Assembly (NCBI GenBank): GCA_902363735.1
Contig: CABJBA010000001.1
Coordinates: 806,001-870,000, forward strand
Direction of reading: 5' to 3'
Origin: Clostridiaceae bacterium
Lineage (GTDB): Bacteria > Bacillota > Clostridia > Lachnospirales > Lachnospiraceae
DNA length: 64,000 bases
Of the stretch, positions 25,693-34,437 are shown in pieces (position 1 is the first letter of the stretch; each line of letters opens with the position of its first letter). The position numbers were made by a program, and so were the translations under genes. The notes under the pieces are model-generated. The model did not search any database. It had not been told where the DNA came from and saw only the letters and a list, made by a program, of their open reading frames with translations.

Positions 25693-27050
25693 GATTCCTT
25701 CCTCCTTACAAATACCAGTTTCGGATAACGGTATCTGCCGTTATTAATCTGTTCCGGCTCCTGATCTTCCACCTGATACAGGCTTTTCCTTCTGGTGGAA
25801 TAATCATAAGCCAGAATCAGTTTTTCAAATTCCTCAGGAGAACGGACAGTATCTTCCTTCACCTCCATGCGGCCATGTTCCAGATGTGCCTCAATAAAGT
25901 CTTCGATTTCTTTTTTGCTGTACCGGCTTTTTAACCGGTTTAAATTCAGCACCTCTTCCATAGTAAGCTCCGGAATCCCTTCCTCTTCCATTAAGTTTTC
26001 CTTAAAGTCTGTTCTCGGTTTCCTTTTTTTATAGAGAGAATTTTCGGAGAGAAGGGATATCTGTGATAAATTCATGCGATTTCCCGTTTCCTTTATGGCT
26101 TCTTCCTGATCCTCTGCATCGGACAAATGATTTAAAAGCCTGATCACCAGCCCCTTCATGTTATCTTCCTGGTTCAGAAGGTAATTAAGCCTTGTAACAG
26201 TAGCTCTGATGTACCTGGAATGTTCCTTGTCCATGTTGGCAATCCGGTGTTCGATATCATCAAAGCCTCTCTCAATCTGATCCAGCTTTTCCCCAATATC
26301 TGCTGCCGTCACATTCTGGCCGCTGCGGCGGCTCATCTGTTCCATCCACTCTCCGTCTTCTCTCATAGAGCTGATCCACCGTTTGATATCATTCTTATAG
26401 AGATAAAAATTGTCGGAAGTCTTTAAAATGTGGTATTTCTTTTTTACGATTTCCTCTACATATCCCTCTAAATGGTCTTTTAACAATTCTCCATATGCTT
26501 TTTTAGACAAAAGGCTTGCAAAGAACTTGTCCATGTTATGAAGCATGTCCTGCAATGTCTTATTAAGCCGTTTCGTATTGACATAAGCTGTATTTAACAG
26601 ACCCACGCTGGCCCTTGGATCATTTTTTAATGAAAAAAGAATGGCATAGACGTTTTGAATGTAGATCTGGGTTTCATCCTCTTCATCACTGGTAAGTTTG
26701 AAAAATGCCTCAATCATAACAGCGGCGTAATCAGGGATTACAATATGAACCGCCATAGAGGCATAATCATCCACTTTTCTGAGCCAGCCTGCCCTTAAAA
26801 GCCAGTTTAAGACCCTGGCAGCAGTGGGAAGAAGGGCATCAGACTCATCTTCCAGTTCATCCTGCCAGATCACCAGCTGCTTCTGGATGAAGTACTCCTC
26901 CAGAACCTGAAGGCAAAGCTCCCGGCTTAAAAAATAATTGCTGTATTCATACTCTTCGTTGATTTTTAGCAGAGCTTCTATGTAAGTGGACCGGTTAATG
27001 GAACGGAACAGCCCCCAGAAACGGTCAGGTATTTCATTCATCAATATCAT
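25689..27050 (-). CDS. jetA: JetA, kleisin-like subunit of Wadjet (type II-like)
   Basis: The 453-residue first gene of the operon, a MukF-like kleisin. The N-terminal half is helical and wHTH-like (ARVLNWLLRAGWLRKVDD), the middle is coiled coil (about 230-300), and the C-terminal part ends in a basic RYRYPKLVFVRRKES. JetA family differences define Wadjet types; this length and sequence resemble the DUF5716-type JetA seen in Firmicutes type II operons, but this is from memory, not a search. AAGGAAG precedes ATG at 27050, with a second ATG three codons on. The order A-B-C-D and coupled overlaps match known Wadjet operons. Confidence 0.82.
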   Translation of the reverse strand: MILMNEIPDRFWGLFRSINRSTYIEALLKINEEYEYSNYFLSRELCLQVLEEYFIQKQLVIWQDELEDESDALLPTAARVLNWLLRAGWLRKVDDYASMAVHIVIPDYAAVMIEAFFKLTSDEEDETQIYIQNVYAILFSLKNDPRASVGLLNTAYVNTKRLNKTLQDMLHNMDKFFASLLSKKAYGELLKDHLEGYVEEIVKKKYHILKTSDNFYLYKNDIKRWISSMREDGEWMEQMSRRSGQNVTAADIGEKLDQIERGFDDIEHRIANMDKEHSRYIRATVTRLNYLLNQEDNMKGLVIRLLNHLSDAEDQEEAIKETGNRMNLSQISLLSENSLYKKRKPRTDFKENLMEEEGIPELTMEEVLNLNRLKSRYSKKEIEDFIEAHLEHGRMEVKEDTVRSPEEFEKLILAYDYSTRRKSLYQVEDQEPEQINNGRYRYPKLVFVRRKES

Positions 27051-27104
27051 TGGTTCTTCCTTATCTCCTATTGTATTGCACCTTAGTAAAATTGTATGGA
27101 TTTG

Positions 27105-27141
27105 GGAAAGAAAGCCGCCGCATGAGTCAACATGCAGCGGC
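27105..27141 (-). terminator. Intrinsic terminator after ftsH
   Basis: An 11-bp stem with one G-T pair (27114-27124 with 27131-27141) is followed on the minus strand by TTTCTTTCC. It separates ftsH from the jet operon. Confidence 0.8.
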
Positions 27142-27155
27142 GATTGTAAATTTCT

Positions 27156-29135
27156 TTAATTCTCTTCTTCTCCAACCACAGGTGACCATTCCTGAGGAGT
27201 CTCTTTGACCTTTTCTTCTATCGTCCAGTCAGACAGGCCGTCATCTTTTGTCTCTTTGTCAGAATCCTTCTTTTTTTCCTCAGGCTCTGGAATCCCCTTT
27301 GCCTCCCGGAATATTTTCATGAATTCCTTGCCTGTAATGGTTTCTTTCTCAATGAGAAATTCTGCAATCTTATCCATTACATCCCGGTTTTCAATAAGAA
27401 GGCCCTTAGCTTCCTCGTAAGCCTCCTTCAGCATTCTCATCACTTCGTCGTCCACCTGCGCGGCAGTTGCTTCCCCGCAGTTCATGACAGCTCTTCCGCT
27501 TAAGTACTGGTCTTCTCTGGTAGCCAGGCCCATAAGGCCGAATTTTTCTGACATGCCGTACTGGGTAATCATGGCCCGTGCCACCTTGGTGGCCTGTTCA
27601 ATATCATTGGAAGCACCGGTAGTCACGCTGTCAAATACAATTTCTTCTGCCGCACGTCCGGCTAAGTAACCTACCAGCATGGCATGAAGTTCTTTTTTTG
27701 AATTTAAGAACTTTTCCTCCTCAGGCACGTGCATGACATAGCCCAAGGCTCCCATGGTTCTTGGAACAATGGTGATCTTCTGAACCGGTTCGGAGTCCTT
27801 TTGGAGAGCGCTGACCAATGCATGCCCCACTTCATGATAGGAGACGATACGGCGTTCTTCTTTATTAAGAACCCGGTCTTTTTTCTCTTTGCCCACTAAT
27901 ACTACTTCCACCGCCTCAAATAAATCCTTTTGAGATACTGCCTGGCGGCCATGCTTAACAGCCAGAATGGCTGCTTCATTAATCATATTAGCCAGATCAG
28001 AACCAACGGCTCCTGATGTGGCAAGGGCAATGGCGTCTAAATCAACGGTTTCATCTAAAAGCACATCCTTTGCATGAACCTTTAAAATATCCACACGTCC
28101 TTTTAAGTCCGGCTTATCCACAATGATTCTCCGGTCAAAACGGCCGGGTCTAAGAAGCGCCGGGTCAAGGATTTCCGGGCGGTTGGTTGCAGCCAGAACC
28201 AAAAGACCCTTTGAGGAATCAAATCCATCCATCTCAGAAAGAAGCTGATTTAAGGTCTGCTCTCTCTCATCATTTCCTCCGCCGAATCTGGAATCACGGC
28301 TTTTTCCGATGGCATCCACCTCATCGATGAAAATAATACAAGGTGCGGACTCCTGGGCCTGCTTAAACAAATCACGGACACGGGATGCACCCACGCCTAC
28401 AAACATTTCCACAAAGTCAGAACCTGACAGGGAATAAAACGGTACATGGGCCTCTCCTGCAACGGCTTTGGCAAGAAGAGTTTTTCCTGTTCCCGGAGGT
28501 CCTACAAGCAGGGCTCCCTTGGGAAGCTTTGCGCCGATCTTGGTATATTTTCCAGGATTGTGAAGGAAATCCACGATTTCTGTCAAAGATTCCTTTGCCT
28601 CATCTTCTCCTGCCACATCTTTAAAAGCAATTCCTGTTTCCTTCTGCGCATAGACCTTGGCATTGCTCTTTCCCACGCCCATGAAGCCTCCGCCTCCGCC
28701 CATACGGCGCATGATAAAGTTCAAAAGCAAGCCCATGGCTACGAATAAAAATACATAGCTGATGGCCGTCTGGATCAGGAAATTACTTTCCCGCCGGACA
28801 CGGACTGTTTTCACGTCTGCATTCCTTAAGCGTTCTGCCAAATCTAAGTCATTTTCCATTCTTACGGTGTAATAGGTCACTCCGGATTTATATTCCTCCC
28901 AGGAGTCCTTAGGCTTAATCGTGATCTTTGAATCTCCCACTTCTACCGATTCTACCAACCCCTGATCTGCCATATTCATAAAAGTGTCATAGCTCACTTC
29001 CTTATTCTGCCTTGTACTCACCAAATCGTGAAGATATGACAGCAACATGGCTACAATAAGAAATGCGGCAACCCAGGCGGCAATTGCCTGAGCATTTTTC
29101 GGCATCTTATTATTATTTTGATTCTTGTTATCCAT
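27156..29135 (-). CDS. ftsH: ATP-dependent zinc metalloprotease FtsH
   Basis: The 659-residue membrane-anchored AAA+ protease degrades misfolded membrane proteins and regulators. It has two membrane segments (about 15-40 and 125-145) around an external domain, an AAA domain with Walker A GPPGTGKT and Walker B IIFIDEVD, the second region of homology ATNRPEILDPALLRPGRFDR-like, and a zinc protease domain with HEVGH and the third ligand Asp in SNDIEQAT. The C-terminal tail is Lys/Glu-rich. GGAGAA lies 10 nt before the ATG. Monocistronic, with its own promoter and terminator. Confidence 0.97.
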   Translation of the reverse strand: MDNKNQNNNKMPKNAQAIAAWVAAFLIVAMLLSYLHDLVSTRQNKEVSYDTFMNMADQGLVESVEVGDSKITIKPKDSWEEYKSGVTYYTVRMENDLDLAERLRNADVKTVRVRRESNFLIQTAISYVFLFVAMGLLLNFIMRRMGGGGGFMGVGKSNAKVYAQKETGIAFKDVAGEDEAKESLTEIVDFLHNPGKYTKIGAKLPKGALLVGPPGTGKTLLAKAVAGEAHVPFYSLSGSDFVEMFVGVGASRVRDLFKQAQESAPCIIFIDEVDAIGKSRDSRFGGGNDEREQTLNQLLSEMDGFDSSKGLLVLAATNRPEILDPALLRPGRFDRRIIVDKPDLKGRVDILKVHAKDVLLDETVDLDAIALATSGAVGSDLANMINEAAILAVKHGRQAVSQKDLFEAVEVVLVGKEKKDRVLNKEERRIVSYHEVGHALVSALQKDSEPVQKITIVPRTMGALGYVMHVPEEEKFLNSKKELHAMLVGYLAGRAAEEIVFDSVTTGASNDIEQATKVARAMITQYGMSEKFGLMGLATREDQYLSGRAVMNCGEATAAQVDDEVMRMLKEAYEEAKGLLIENRDVMDKIAEFLIEKETITGKEFMKIFREAKGIPEPEEKKKDSDKETKDDGLSDWTIEEKVKETPQEWSPVVGEEEN

Positions 29136-29186
29136 CTGTGTGAATTCTCCAATCCGGATATGTTCTACCCATTCTGTATCTCTACC

Positions 29187-29215
29187 ATTATAGAGTCAGT
29201 CTCCCCATAAATCAA
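29187..29215 (-). promoter_or_regulatory. Promoter of ftsH
   Basis: TTGATT (29210-29215) and a perfect TATAAT (29187-29192) on the minus strand are 17 bp apart. Confidence 0.7.
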
Positions 29216-29261
29216 GAAAAGAATTATTAAATCCTTATAAACACCAGACAGGATTTTGAGA

Positions 29262-29302
29262 TCAAAAAATGACTATCCAACGTTAGATAACGCTGGATAA
29301 TC
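29262..29302 (-). terminator. Intrinsic terminator after the SDR gene
   Basis: A 15-bp stem on the minus strand with two G-T pairs (29271-29285 with 29288-29302), a 2-nt loop as drawn and ATTTTTTG downstream. Confidence 0.8.
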
Positions 29303-29324
29303 ATTACTTATTTTACTTTTATGA

Positions 29325-30092
29325 TTAAACAGTGGTCCAGCCTCCGTCAACCTGAAGCAACTGGCCTGTTGTATAAGAGGAGGCATCAGAAGCAAAGTAA
29401 ATCAAAGCTCCGTCCAATTCCCCATCACGTCCCGGTCTTTTCATAGGGCATGTATTTTCAATAACATGGCTGATGGCGCCGCTTTTTAAAATGTTGTCTG
29501 TCATCTCACTGGGGAAATAAGCCGGCCCGATAGCATTTACCGTAATATTGTATTTTGCCCATTCATTTGCAAGAGCTTTTGTCATCATCACAAGAGCACC
29601 TTTTGTGGTGGCATATGCAGATATTGGCATACCCGTCATAGCAACAGTAGAATGGATAGATCCAATATTTATTATTTTGCCGTACTCCTGCTCCTTCATG
29701 ATCCGTCCGGCTTCTCTTGCAAAATAAAATACGCCGTTGACATTAGTATCCATCATGGTCATCCACAGGTCATCGGAAGTGTTTTCTGCAGCATCTGCCC
29801 AGCCTAAGCCTGCATTATTGACAAGAATATCAATTCTGCCAAAATGATTTTTCACATCTTCTACTGTTGTTTTTATTTCTTCTGATTTCATAACGTCACA
29901 TTTATGAATGAAGCACTCTGTACCAAGAGCCTCCACTTCCTTTTTAACTTCTTCCAGCTTTTCCACACGTCTTGCAACGATAGCGATCTTTGCGCCTTCT
30001 TTTGCCAGGGCCAATGCGAACTGCCTGCCAAGCCCTGAAGAAGCCCCTGTAACAATTGCAACTTTTCCGGTTAAATCAAATAATTTACTCAT
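29325..30092 (-). CDS. Short-chain dehydrogenase/reductase
   Basis: The 255-residue classical SDR has the Rossmann dinucleotide motif TGASSGLG (about 15-22), NNAG (about 91-94), and a catalytic Ser-Tyr-Lys set (IHSTVAM, then YATTK). An Arg after the first strand (ARRVEK) suggests NADP preference. It resembles gluconate 5-dehydrogenase/3-oxoacyl-reductase types, but the substrate is not readable. AAAGGAGG precedes the ATG. It has its own promoter with a perfect palindrome over the -10 and its own terminator, so it is a regulated single-gene unit. Confidence 0.9.
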   Translation of the reverse strand: MSKLFDLTGKVAIVTGASSGLGRQFALALAKEGAKIAIVARRVEKLEEVKKEVEALGTECFIHKCDVMKSEEIKTTVEDVKNHFGRIDILVNNAGLGWADAAENTSDDLWMTMMDTNVNGVFYFAREAGRIMKEQEYGKIINIGSIHSTVAMTGMPISAYATTKGALVMMTKALANEWAKYNITVNAIGPAYFPSEMTDNILKSGAISHVIENTCPMKRPGRDGELDGALIYFASDASSYTTGQLLQVDGGWTTV

Positions 30093-30127
30093 ATCCTGTC
30101 CTCCTTTAATTTTTATCAGTTCATTTG

Positions 30128-30164
30128 TTGTTATAATTATAACAATCCATTCTTTTCATGTAAA
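30128..30164 (-). promoter_or_regulatory. SDR promoter with an 18-bp palindromic operator
   Basis: TTTACA (30159-30164) and TATAAT (30136-30141) on the minus strand are 17 bp apart. A perfect 18-bp palindrome, TTGTTATAATTATAACAA (30128-30145), covers the -10, the place for a repressor. The remaining interval up to pyrG (to 30463) holds only AT-rich sequence and the pyrG promoter region, with TATAAT near 30395; no other gene is seen. Confidence 0.6.
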
Positions 30165-30463
30165 CAGTATTTTATTACTTATTTAATCATTTCTTCTTGT
30201 ATATTATGACAATATTCGAACATACTATTCTAACTTATTACCAGAATTTCCATGATCGGACTTCCGATTTATAGTCATATTTTTATCTTCCTTTTTAGGA
30301 ACCTTTTTTCCTCTGCTGATTCCTACCGGTATAAATATATTTTTCACTTTATAATCTTAACTTTTTTCCAAACCCTCTGGATTTTTTGGCAAAAAGGATA
30401 TATAATCTCTTTTTTAAAAAATATTCCTGTACCCACATTATTACAAAAGGAGGTTACACCACT

Positions 30464-32074
30464 ATGGCAGTAAAATATGTATTTGTCACCGGGGGAGTCG
30501 TATCCGGACTTGGCAAAGGCATCACAGCAGCATCCCTTGGCCGTCTGCTAAAGGCCAGAGGCTACAAAGTCACTATGCAGAAATTCGACCCTTACATCAA
30601 CATAGACCCAGGCACCATGAATCCGGTCCAGCACGGAGAGGTTTTCGTTACCGAGGACGGGGCGGAAACAGATCTTGACCTTGGACATTACGAACGTTTT
30701 ATCGACGAAAATCTGACTCAGAATTCCAATGTTACCACCGGTAAAGTCTACTGGACCGTACTGACCAGGGAGCGGAGGGGAGACTTTGGAGGAGGCACCG
30801 TACAGGTTATCCCCCACATTACCGACGAAATCAAAAGCCGTTTCCACACAAGCACTGACTCCTCTGAAACAGAAATTGCCATCATTGAGGTGGGAGGAAC
30901 AGTAGGCGACATCGAAAGCCAGCCCTTCTTAGAGGCAATCCGTCAATTCCAACACGAAGCGGGCCACGAGAATGTCATTCTCATCCATGTGACCCTGGTT
31001 CCATATCTAAAAGTTTCCGGCGAACTGAAAACCAAGCCCACCCAGGCCAGTGTAAAGGATTTACAAGGCATGGGAATCCAGCCAGACATCATTGTATGCC
31101 GTTCCGAGCAACCCCTTGATGACGGTATCCGAAGCAAAATCGCACAATTCTGTAATGTTCCTAAAACCCATGTACTTCAAAACCTGGATGTGGAGGTATT
31201 ATATGAACTTCCCCTTGATATGGAGGAAGAGCACTTAGCCCAGGTGGCCTGTGAAAGCCTGAACCTTCCCTGTCCTGAACCAGACCTGTCCGAGTGGTCT
31301 GCCATGATTGAAAACTGGAAACATCCGGAAAAAGAAGTAACAGTTGCCCTTGTGGGGAAATACATCCAGCTTCATGACGCATATATTTCCGTAGTGGAAG
31401 CTTTAAAGCACGGCGCCGTCCATAACCGGGCCAGTGTCCGGATCAAATGGGTGGATTCCGAGCTTGTGACCGATGAAAATGCAGGAGATTTCTTTCAGGA
31501 TGTAAATGGAATCTTAGTTCCGGGCGGCTTTGGAAGCAGGGGAATTGAGGGAAAAATCTCCGCTATCCGCTATGCAAGAGAACATAAAGTTCCTTTTCTT
31601 GGCCTCTGTCTTGGAATGCAGATGGCTATTGTGGAATTTGCCCGCCATGCTGCAGGGCTTACAGGTGCCCATACGGCAGAACTTAACCCGGATACTCCCT
31701 ATCCGGTCATCCATTTAATGCCTGACCAAAACGGTGTAGAAAACCTTGGAGGCACCCTGCGCCTCGGTTCCTATCCTTGTGTTCTTGACAAATCCTCGAC
31801 CGCTTATGAGGTGTATGGAGAGGAACTGATTCATGAGCGTCACCGACACCGCTATGAGGTAAACAATGACTACAGAGAAACCCTCACATCAGCCGGAATG
31901 AAGCTTTCAGGCATATCTCCTGACGGAAGAATCGTGGAAATGGCAGAACTTCCTTCCCATCCCTGGTTTGTTGCCACTCAGGCCCATCCGGAGTTTAAAT
32001 CAAGGCCCAACCGGCCTCACCCATTGTTCCGTGATTTTATACGCGCTGCCAAAAATTTTTCTTGCACTTTCTGA
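30464..32074 (+). CDS. pyrG: CTP synthase
   Basis: The 536-residue enzyme amidates UTP to CTP with glutamine and ATP. The N-terminal amidoligase domain shows [29 protein letters not shown] and [13 protein letters not shown]; the C-terminal class I glutamine amidotransferase has the catalytic Cys in [10 protein letters not shown] (about 381) and a late HPEFKSRP for the His-Glu pair. The start is ATG at 30464 (MAVKYVF), the family start, 10 nt after AAAGGAGG; upstream in-frame ATGs are in AT-rich leader. The liv promoter lies inside its last codons. Confidence 0.97.
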   Translation: MAVKYVFVTGGVVSGLGKGITAASLGRLLKARGYKVTMQKFDPYINIDPGTMNPVQHGEVFVTEDGAETDLDLGHYERFIDENLTQNSNVTTGKVYWTVLTRERRGDFGGGTVQVIPHITDEIKSRFHTSTDSSETEIAIIEVGGTVGDIESQPFLEAIRQFQHEAGHENVILIHVTLVPYLKVSGELKTKPTQASVKDLQGMGIQPDIIVCRSEQPLDDGIRSKIAQFCNVPKTHVLQNLDVEVLYELPLDMEEEHLAQVACESLNLPCPEPDLSEWSAMIENWKHPEKEVTVALVGKYIQLHDAYISVVEALKHGAVHNRASVRIKWVDSELVTDENAGDFFQDVNGILVPGGFGSRGIEGKISAIRYAREHKVPFLGLCLGMQMAIVEFARHAAGLTGAHTAELNPDTPYPVIHLMPDQNGVENLGGTLRLGSYPCVLDKSSTAYEVYGEELIHERHRHRYEVNNDYRETLTSAGMKLSGISPDGRIVEMAELPSHPWFVATQAHPEFKSRPNRPHPLFRDFIRAAKNFSCTF

Positions 32075-32089
32075 ATCTTCTGATATAAT
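32062..32089 (+). promoter_or_regulatory. Promoter of the liv operon
   Basis: TTGCAC (32062-32067), within the last pyrG codons, and a perfect TATAAT (32084-32089) are 16 bp apart. Confidence 0.6.
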
Positions 32090-32161
32090 ATAAGGCAACG
32101 TGTACCCTTATGAAAGACAATTGTTCTTACAGGGGATACACCAAAAGGAGGATATGAATAT

Positions 32162-33340
32162 ATGAAGTTGAAAAAATTACTTGCACTCACTCTCGTTTCA
32201 TGCATGGGCATCAGCCTTTTAGCAGGCTGTAGCAGCGGTTCTTCCTCAGGCTCTGACAGCAGCGCCAAGGTGGTTAAGATCGGTGTATTCGAACCCACCA
32301 CCGGAGAAAACGGCGGCGGCGGCTTCCAGGAAGTTTTAGGTGTCCGTTATGCAAACAAAATGTACCCAACCGTTAAAATCGGCGAAGAAGAGTACAAAGT
32401 AGAATTAGTGGAAGTGGATAACAAATCCGATAAAACAGAGGCTGTCAATGCAGCACAGAAGCTTGTAAGCGAAAAAGTTTCTGCTGTAATAGGAAGCTAC
32501 GGGTCCGGTGTTTCCATTGCAGCAGGCCAGATCTTCTCAGATTCCAAGATTCCTGCAATCGGAGCTTCCTGTACCAATCCTCAGGTAACCCAGGGAAATG
32601 ATTTTTATTTCCGGGTTTGCTACATTGACCCATTCCAGGGAACTGTTATGGCAAACTACGCAAATAATAACGGAGCAACAAAAGCAGCCGTTATTACACA
32701 GCTTGGAGATGACTATTCTTCAGGTCTCGGTTCCTTCTTTAAATCCTCATTTGAGAACTTGGGAGGCACCATTGTAAGCGAAGAACAGTTCCAGACCAAC
32801 CAAACAGATTTCAAGGCTATTTTAACCAATATCAAGGCCAAGAATCCTGACGTGATCTTTGCTCCTTCCTCTATCACCACGGCTCCTCTTATTATCAAGC
32901 AGGCCCGTGAGCTTGGAATTACAGCTACCATCGCCGCAGGCGATACATGGGAAAACTCCACCATCATTGAAAATGCAGGCGCTTCCGCAGAGGGCGTTGT
33001 GCTCTCCACCTTCTTTGATGAGGCAGAACCGGCCAATGACGAAGCGGCTTCCTTTATCTCTGGTTTTAAAACCTATTTAAAGGAAAACAAACAGGAAGAA
33101 ATTATCCCGGCAGTATCTGCTCTTGGCTATGACGCTTATCTCTGTGCATTAAAGGCTATTGAGACAGCAGGCTCCACAGACGGTGCAAAAATCCAGGAAG
33201 CATTAAAGGATGTATCCATTGACGGCGTGACCGGAACTATTTCCTTCGACGAAAATGGAGATGCAAAAAAGGATATGGCGTTTATTAAGACCATCGAAAA
33301 CGGACAGTTCAAGTTCCTGACAACTACTTCCGTAGAATAA
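32162..33340 (+). CDS. livJ: Branched-chain amino acid ABC transporter, substrate-binding lipoprotein
   Basis: The 392-residue lipoprotein binds branched-chain amino acids outside the membrane and delivers them to LivHM. It has a signal peptide with lipobox LLAGC (lipidated Cys near residue 23), a Ser/Gly-rich spacer, then the type I periplasmic-binding fold (VKIGVFEPTTGENG, then AVIGSYGSGVSIAAGQI). AAAGGAGG lies upstream. It is first in a livJ-H-M-G-F operon. Two hairpins after it (33354-33381 and 33430-33494) may stabilise its mRNA and give more binding protein than permease, as in other ABC operons. Confidence 0.93.
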   Translation: MKLKKLLALTLVSCMGISLLAGCSSGSSSGSDSSAKVVKIGVFEPTTGENGGGGFQEVLGVRYANKMYPTVKIGEEEYKVELVEVDNKSDKTEAVNAAQKLVSEKVSAVIGSYGSGVSIAAGQIFSDSKIPAIGASCTNPQVTQGNDFYFRVCYIDPFQGTVMANYANNNGATKAAVITQLGDDYSSGLGSFFKSSFENLGGTIVSEEQFQTNQTDFKAILTNIKAKNPDVIFAPSSITTAPLIIKQARELGITATIAAGDTWENSTIIENAGASAEGVVLSTFFDEAEPANDEAASFISGFKTYLKENKQEEIIPAVSALGYDAYLCALKAIETAGSTDGAKIQEALKDVSIDGVTGTISFDENGDAKKDMAFIKTIENGQFKFLTTTSVE

Positions 33341-33353
33341 AGACATCACAAAT

Positions 33354-33381
33354 GAGTGGGGACGAATTTCCTTCCCCACTC
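33354..33381 (+). promoter_or_regulatory. Hairpin downstream of livJ
   Basis: GAGTGGGGA (33354-33362) pairs with TCCCCACTC (33373-33381). No T-run follows, so it is more likely an mRNA-stabilising or attenuating stem than a full terminator. Confidence 0.6.
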
Positions 33382-33429
33382 GTTCCATTTCAGCCAGGCC
33401 TTCTGCCTCTTTAAGGCATTTTGACCTAC

Positions 33430-33494
33430 AGAAGCATTTATGTAATTTGTGCCTGAAAACCTGCCAGTTAAGCACAGATTACATAAATGTTTCT
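33430..33494 (+). promoter_or_regulatory. Long 23-bp stem-loop in the livJ-livH gap
   Basis: Arms 33430-33452 and 33472-33494 pair over 23 continuous bp with two G-U pairs and a 19-nt loop. The changes from perfect complementarity are both wobble pairs on the plus strand, so the RNA fold is retained in the liv mRNA. Confidence 0.7.
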
Positions 33495-33545
33495 TCATGG
33501 CTGAACTTCAATCTCACATTCCACAGATAGGAGGCATCTTGCCAC

Positions 33546-34427
33546 ATGAGTCTTACAACTTTTTTACAGCAGTGTCTGACCGGCATTTCCTTAGGAGGCG
33601 CTTACGCCCTGATTGCCATTGGTTATACTCTGGTTTACGGCATACTGCGGCTCATCAACTTCGCTCACGGCGATATTTTTATGATGGCCGGTTATTTCAT
33701 GATTTTTTCAATGGCAGTTTTCCCATGGTTTATCGCCGTTCCCATCGCCCTGCTGGTCACGGTTTTACTGGGCGTGTCTATTGAACGGATCGCTTACCGC
33801 CCTCTGCGCTCTGCGCCCAGAATGTCTGTCATGATTTCTGCAATCGGCATTTCTTACCTGTTGCAGAATCTTGCTACATATCTTTTTACAGCTCTGCCAA
33901 AGGGATATCCTGAGATTCCATTTTTAAAGAAAATCTATCAGCTTGGCGGCCTTTCCGCTTCCGTTGTCACTTTCTTAACTCCTGTTCTGACTCTTATCAT
34001 TGTTTACGTACTCATGATTCTGATTAACAAAACAAAGATCGGCATGGCAATGCGGGCTGTTTCCAGGGATTACGATACCGCCTCCCTCATGGGTATTAAA
34101 ATTAACCGTGTCATCACTTTTACCTTTGCCATCGGCTCTCTTCTGGCTGCAATCGGCTCTGTGCTCTACTTTACGGACCGTATGACCGTGTTCCCTTTCT
34201 CCGGCTCCCTGCCCGGCTTAAAATGCTTTGTAGCGGCTGTATTCGGCGGAATCGGCAGCATTCCCGGTGCCGTGCTGGGTGGTTTTATCCTGGGCCTTGG
34301 GGAAACCGCTCTGGTTGCCATGGGATATTCCACATTCAGCGATGCGTTTACCTTTGTTCTGCTAATCGTCATTCTTCTGATCAAACCTACGGGATTGTTC
34401 GGCGAGAAGACAACTGATAAAGTGTGA
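33546..34427 (+). CDS. livH: Branched-chain amino acid ABC transporter permease LivH
   Basis: The 293-residue membrane permease has about eight hydrophobic helices and the LivH signature LINFAHGD (near residue 37) plus the conserved RAVSRDYDTASLMGI coupling region. AGGAGG is 11 nt before the ATG. It forms the heterodimer channel with LivM encoded next, 10 bp downstream. It lies after the long stem-loop that separates it from livJ. Confidence 0.95.
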   Translation: MSLTTFLQQCLTGISLGGAYALIAIGYTLVYGILRLINFAHGDIFMMAGYFMIFSMAVFPWFIAVPIALLVTVLLGVSIERIAYRPLRSAPRMSVMISAIGISYLLQNLATYLFTALPKGYPEIPFLKKIYQLGGLSASVVTFLTPVLTLIIVYVLMILINKTKIGMAMRAVSRDYDTASLMGIKINRVITFTFAIGSLLAAIGSVLYFTDRMTVFPFSGSLPGLKCFVAAVFGGIGSIPGAVLGGFILGLGETALVAMGYSTFSDAFTFVLLIVILLIKPTGLFGEKTTDKV

Positions 34428-34437
34428 GGTACTCCCT

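Noticed and set aside
30093..30463. A pyrG leader attenuator of the GGGC reiteration type.
   Set aside because: No convincing G-run at the expected transcript start and no terminator hairpin in the leader.
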